Shown here: positions 61,901-64,000 of the stretch, one piece after another | Layout of the letters: every line of letters starts with the position of its first letter | How positions within the stretch are numbered: the first letter of the stretch is position 1 | NCBI RefSeq assembly: GCF_910592395.1 | Contig: NC_088309.1 | Location: 25,670,599 to 25,734,598 of the forward strand | Source of the DNA: Lineus longissimus | Taxonomy: Eukaryota > Nemertea > Pilidiophora > Heteronemertea > Lineidae | Direction of reading: 5' to 3' | Length of the DNA stretch: 64,000 nucleotides | Made by a program: the position numbers and the translations under genes | The notes under the pieces: generated by a model | Seen by the model: only the letters and a program-made list of their open reading frames with translations | Told to the model about the DNA's origin: nothing | The model's database searches: none

Positions 61901-63198
61901 ATGCAAAATTATTCATGCTTATATGAGAAATACATTCAAAGCTGAAACAAAAATATGACGTAGCCCACTTGAAGGAAACCAAATTGACCCCAAGCTGATG
62001 GCTATGTATATATTCCCCTTTAATTTGAATTCAGTGGGATGACGGCCAAGTGTGAAGGGTTTGATTCATTTTGACCGTTGTTCAGTATATCCCCTGCCAA
62101 TTTCCAGTCAAACTGATACAATCTGTGTTCACTCAATCTTGTCTAGAGGTTGTTTCTTCTCCAGGCAATGGCTTATATGTGACAGCTTGAGAAAAAGATA
62201 AATTATGATGAACATGATGGCATTTAAACGTTAGAGAAAGATAATCAGAACTAATTTGGTTATCAATCTGTGCTTCGTTATCACCCACCATGGGTTGTTC
62301 TTTAGTTGAAAGTTGTGAAATGTTATTAAGACAGCGTATTTCAGTCTAAAAAATGCCGAGCTGGTGATGGAAATGTCTGAAAGCTGTGTGATTGTAGCAC
62401 ATGGTAGGCTACCACTACCAGCGGTCAGACACTGCTGCTAACCATAGGTGACAGCATGGTAGCAGCAACCCTAGGAGGCTTTTTTCAATGCATTGTGCTT
62501 CTCCATTTGGGGGGGGGGGGGGGGGGATTCAGGGTGAGTAGGTTAGAGTGGTGGTTGTATCTGTTGGTTTTATTCTGGTCAACCAACCCTTTATGAGAGC
62601 CAGCGTGAGTTAACACCCATTTATCGCCACAGACCATTTTGTATGCAAGTCAGACGAGTATTCAATCACTTTGAGGTGTCTGACAAGTAATAGCTTGATG
62701 GTAGAAGAGTGGGCCGGCAATCCAAGTATCTGTCGTTGGAATCCCAGTTGTTGCAGCTTGATTTTTCTGTTGACCAGCGTTATAGCAACTCATATTTATC
62801 ACAATGAGTTATCTCAGTCAAAGCAGCTGCTTAATATCAGCCTCGTCAAAAGTTTAGTGGGTGTATTCTATTCTCTTTCATTTCCCTCTTGTTGCCAATC
62901 TATCTCATCCAATTACAATTTGCGAGTAGTTAATGAAATATTCATTGTGCCATTTAATTGCTGAACCAACTGACAATGAGGTGTATGTAATACTTGATAA
63001 CACACTACAGTGGAACCTCCCTTAGTCAGCACCTCTCTATTAAGGTCACCCTCTCTTTTGAGGACACTGCATTCGATACCAGATTGGTTGTTTACATTCA
63101 ATTTTAGTGTGATGTTTTCTCTCTTTCTCTTTGCAGCCATATATTGAAGAAATATGTAATTCATTAAGAGGACATATATTTGAAAAATTCTTAGAAAG
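37955..63198 (+). CDS. GRK2: GRK2/GRK3-type G-protein-coupled receptor kinase, N-terminal part (first six coding exons; continues past the window)
   Basis: Exons 37955-38067, 38236-38312, 39121-39194, 57467-57568, 61136-61222, 63137-63198 (171 codons plus two bases). The start [20 protein letters not shown] matches the extreme N-terminus of beta-adrenergic receptor kinases almost exactly. It is followed by an RGS-homology domain: [67 protein letters not shown], and [20 protein letters not shown]. In the family this helix (residues 1-20) docks on the active receptor and the RGS-homology domain binds G-alpha-q. The kinase and PH domains must lie beyond 64000. All junction phases fit and the donors are close to GTAAGT. 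The third intron is 18.3 kb, while the first two are under 1 kb. Invertebrates usually have one GRK2/3 gene, so the symbol stands for the family. Confidence 0.93.
38626..38638. repeat. poly-G run
   Basis: Thirteen G in GRK2 intron 2 (38313-39120). A (gat)n run lies at about 38934-38951 in the same intron. Confidence 0.85.
39121..39194 (+). CDS. GRK2: GRK2 exon 3
   Basis: Phase 1 to phase 0 exon encoding [15 protein letters not shown] and QLKFYEE, bounded by ttttgcag and gtaagc. It precedes both the 18.3-kb intron and the candidate alternative last exon at 39590. Confidence 0.9.
39590..39772 (+). other. candidate alternative last exon of GRK2
   Basis: A good acceptor (ttttatgtttcag) opens a 60-codon frame in phase 0, the phase left by GRK2 exon 3. 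It starts [20 protein letters not shown] and ends TGA at 39770-39772. AATAAA follows at 39870. If used, it would end the protein after about 88 residues of GRK2 plus this tail, without kinase. A frame this long can occur by chance, so this is a candidate only. Confidence 0.3.
39870..39875 (+). terminator. AATAAA that could serve the alternative GRK2 last exon
   Basis: It lies about 100 nt after the TGA at 39772, inside the GRK2 intron. Confidence 0.3.
41668..41787. repeat. inverted repeat of 38 bp with 44-bp loop
   Basis: tgggtgatatgaataaagac (left arm, from 41668) recurs inverted ending at 41787; the arms match at about 34 of 38 positions. A related word, tcttcattcatatcaccca, stands alone at 60206-60224, so the arm is probably the end of a dispersed element. 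Confidence 0.75.
44918..45325. mobile_element. 408-bp MITE with TAA target duplication (Harbinger-like)
   Basis: Ends gctgcgcttacaccac and gtggtgtaagtgcggc are inverted copies, with further inverted sub-copies inside (cacttacaccaccac; ggtgtaagcgcttggtgg). TAA stands outside both ends (44915-44917, 45326-45328). No transposase frame. It is more CpG-rich than the surrounding intron. Confidence 0.75.
48876..48921. repeat. perfect 23-bp tandem duplication
   Basis: A 23-bp unit (attgggccatggaggcagtg plus cag) occurs twice in a row without change in GRK2 intron 3. Confidence 0.9.
53359..53529. mobile_element. 171-bp MITE with perfect inverted ends and TAA target duplication
   Basis: The ends (ggccgaagttacatagacct onward, 32 bp) are exact inverted copies, and TAA stands directly outside each (53356-53358, 53530-53532). 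The inside has a second imperfect palindrome around gtgaattcacg. The perfect ends suggest recent insertion. The class fits PIF/Harbinger MITEs. Confidence 0.88.
56030..56430 (+). repeat. 400-bp polypyrimidine-rich tract
   Basis: Very rich in C and T on the + strand (runs such as cacgctcaccttctcctcct), with few purines. It lies in GRK2 intron 3, about 1 kb before exon 4. The open reading frames through it are Ser/Pro/Leu-rich artefacts of the composition. Confidence 0.8.
57467..57568 (+). CDS. GRK2: GRK2 exon 4
   Basis: Phase 0 to 0, 34 codons, [14 protein letters not shown] to KELLSQSH, between ctttcag and gtaagt. This is part of the RGS-homology helix bundle. Confidence 0.92.
59063..59076. 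repeat. poly-C run
   Basis: Fourteen C in GRK2 intron 4 (57569-61135); a second run of fifteen C followed by (ac)n lies at 59239-59253. Confidence 0.9.
59941..60116. mobile_element. second near-complete copy of the pogo/Tc1-like MITE
   Basis: It starts tacagtagaacctctctgtt, identical for its first 17 bases to the copy at 1851, and ends ggaggtttcaccgt. Inside are the same degenerate palindromic words (cctaatagagagggtgtcct). Both copies are preceded by ttataac. Confidence 0.65.
61136..61222 (+). CDS. GRK2: GRK2 exon 5
   Basis: Phase 0 to 0, 29 codons, [18 protein letters not shown] to ALAADVFE. It is the variable part of the RGS-homology domain; human has FSKSATEHVQ here. Confidence 0.9.
62509..62526. 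repeat. poly-G run
   Basis: Eighteen G in GRK2 intron 5 (61223-63136), the longest homopolymer of this type in the window. Confidence 0.9.
63007..63100. mobile_element. left part of the pogo/Tc1-like MITE
   Basis: tacagtggaacctcccttag, then acctctctattaaggtcacc and a sequence like the middle of the copy at 1851 (attggttgtttacattcaat). The right inverted end is missing. It ends about 37 bp before GRK2 exon 6. Confidence 0.6.
63137..63198 (+). CDS. GRK2: GRK2 exon 6 (last in window)
   Basis: Phase 0 to 2, encoding [20 protein letters not shown], then AG|GTAAGT. The next exons (start of the kinase domain) lie outside the window; 63199-64000 is intron with no supported feature. Confidence 0.92.
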
Positions 63199-64000
63199 GT
63201 AAGTTTTTCCTCAAAACTTTCATAAGAGTTGATCATTGGTTACTGACCAGTCTATAATGCTTGATGGATAAATGGATTAAATCTCGCCCAGAAAACGTAC
63301 TGGGCATACCATCTCTTCTATCTAGAACATACCTCTATGTGGGTGCACTATGGGTTTATTAATCCATAGATGAGCCCTCTGGTGAGGTCCCCATGAACCA
63401 GCCTCATGATGAACTTAGTCAAATAGGAAGAGCTCCGTGTTTAGGTGCCTTGAGAAGTTAATGTTCCTCTGCAGTCACGCGCCTGTGGATTTCATCAGAC
63501 GGTTGTCGTTGCTCTGGGCCAATCTAGCGTAATGGCCCATTACTGACTCCTCTCTATGAATATGAGAGCAGTGATTAGATTTGCTAACCTGTATTCTATC
63601 TCAGAGAGCATTCCTAGGGCTGGGGATTGAATGGGTATAGGTGTATTGTTCTTGGAGTTGTCATTATCTTGGCTGAATCGGGCATCATGTGACTTCCAAG
63701 GTGGCAGATTCTTAATCGCCTAGGTTGCAGTGTAACAGCTCTCTCATGATGCATACTCCAAGAGCTTCAGCTTGGAATCAAGGACTGGTGGCCAATGTGC
63801 CCTTGTTCTGGTGGCTGCTGCTAGGTGGAGTATTCAGGCATAGTTTCTGTCGCAGGAGGCTTTCTGACATTACTGGCTTACTTACTGATCCAATCTGTGC
63901 AGGTGTAATTCAACGCTGAGCAACGATTTTCAGTTAATGACCTCAGATTACCCCTTCAGACCATCAACTCTTCAGCCATCATTTGCCCCAGGGGAAACAA

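Noticed and set aside
1-64000. CRISPR arrays, operons, riboswitches, ribosome binding sites or prophage
   Set aside because: Spliced eukaryotic genes throughout; no repeat-spacer array or bacterial gene order is seen.

Overview
This is intron-rich eukaryotic DNA, not bacterial. Most reading frames are short and the genes are only recovered by joining exons across GT-AG (once GC-AG) introns. The gene set points to a bilaterian invertebrate: a GRK2-type receptor kinase, a TTC24-like TPR protein, a YDJC deacetylase, a C5orf63-type glutaredoxin-like protein, an hnRNP-type RRM protein and a Kv channel. Compact genes beside an 18-kb intron and many small MITEs suggest a marine invertebrate (lophotrochozoan or invertebrate deuterostome). 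The species cannot be fixed from the sequence.

Layout. 1-2.3 kb: last exon and 3'UTR of an unidentified + strand gene ending in a CaaX box. 4.6-9.5 kb (-): nine-exon TTC24-like gene, 856 aa, also ending in a CaaX-like box. 10.6-11.8 kb (+): two-exon C5orf63-type glutaredoxin-like gene. 12.3-14.1 kb (-): four-exon single-RRM nucleolar-type protein (Nop6-like), whose last acceptor lies in a local tandem duplication. 14.6-20.5 kb (+): six-exon single-RRM, RGG/YGG-rich hnRNP-like protein. 20.6-27.5 kb: mobile-element-rich tract with a SINE-like unit, a 2-kb element with about 104-bp inverted repeats and two MITEs. Two small unfamiliar genes sit there: a 154-aa protein with a CxxC...CxxC tail and a 105-aa protein with five (D/E)HxY motifs of the HCF-1-binding type. 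27.6-29.9 kb (+): four-exon YDJC carbohydrate deacetylase. 30.6-33.1 kb (+): two-exon orphan of 488 aa. 33.2-35.1 kb (+): two-exon Kv-type potassium channel with an unusual S4 and S6. 38.0 kb to beyond the window end (+): six exons of the N-terminal RGS-homology region of a GRK2/3 kinase, with an 18.3-kb third intron.

The genes show no operon-like link. They are independent housekeeping, RNA-binding and signalling genes. Convergent pairs with close polyadenylation signals occur at 1.0/4.6 kb and 11.8/12.3 kb. TTC24 and the glutaredoxin gene are divergent across about 1.1 kb. Introns and intergenic DNA hold at least three elements flanked by the trinucleotide TAA (PIF/Harbinger-like), a recurring palindromic MITE (pogo/Tc1-like ends) in four places, a 16-bp minisatellite and several smaller repeats.

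All exon joins were read by eye. Each complete gene was checked for splice consensus, reading phase and a total length divisible by three. Family names come from recognised residues; no search was run.
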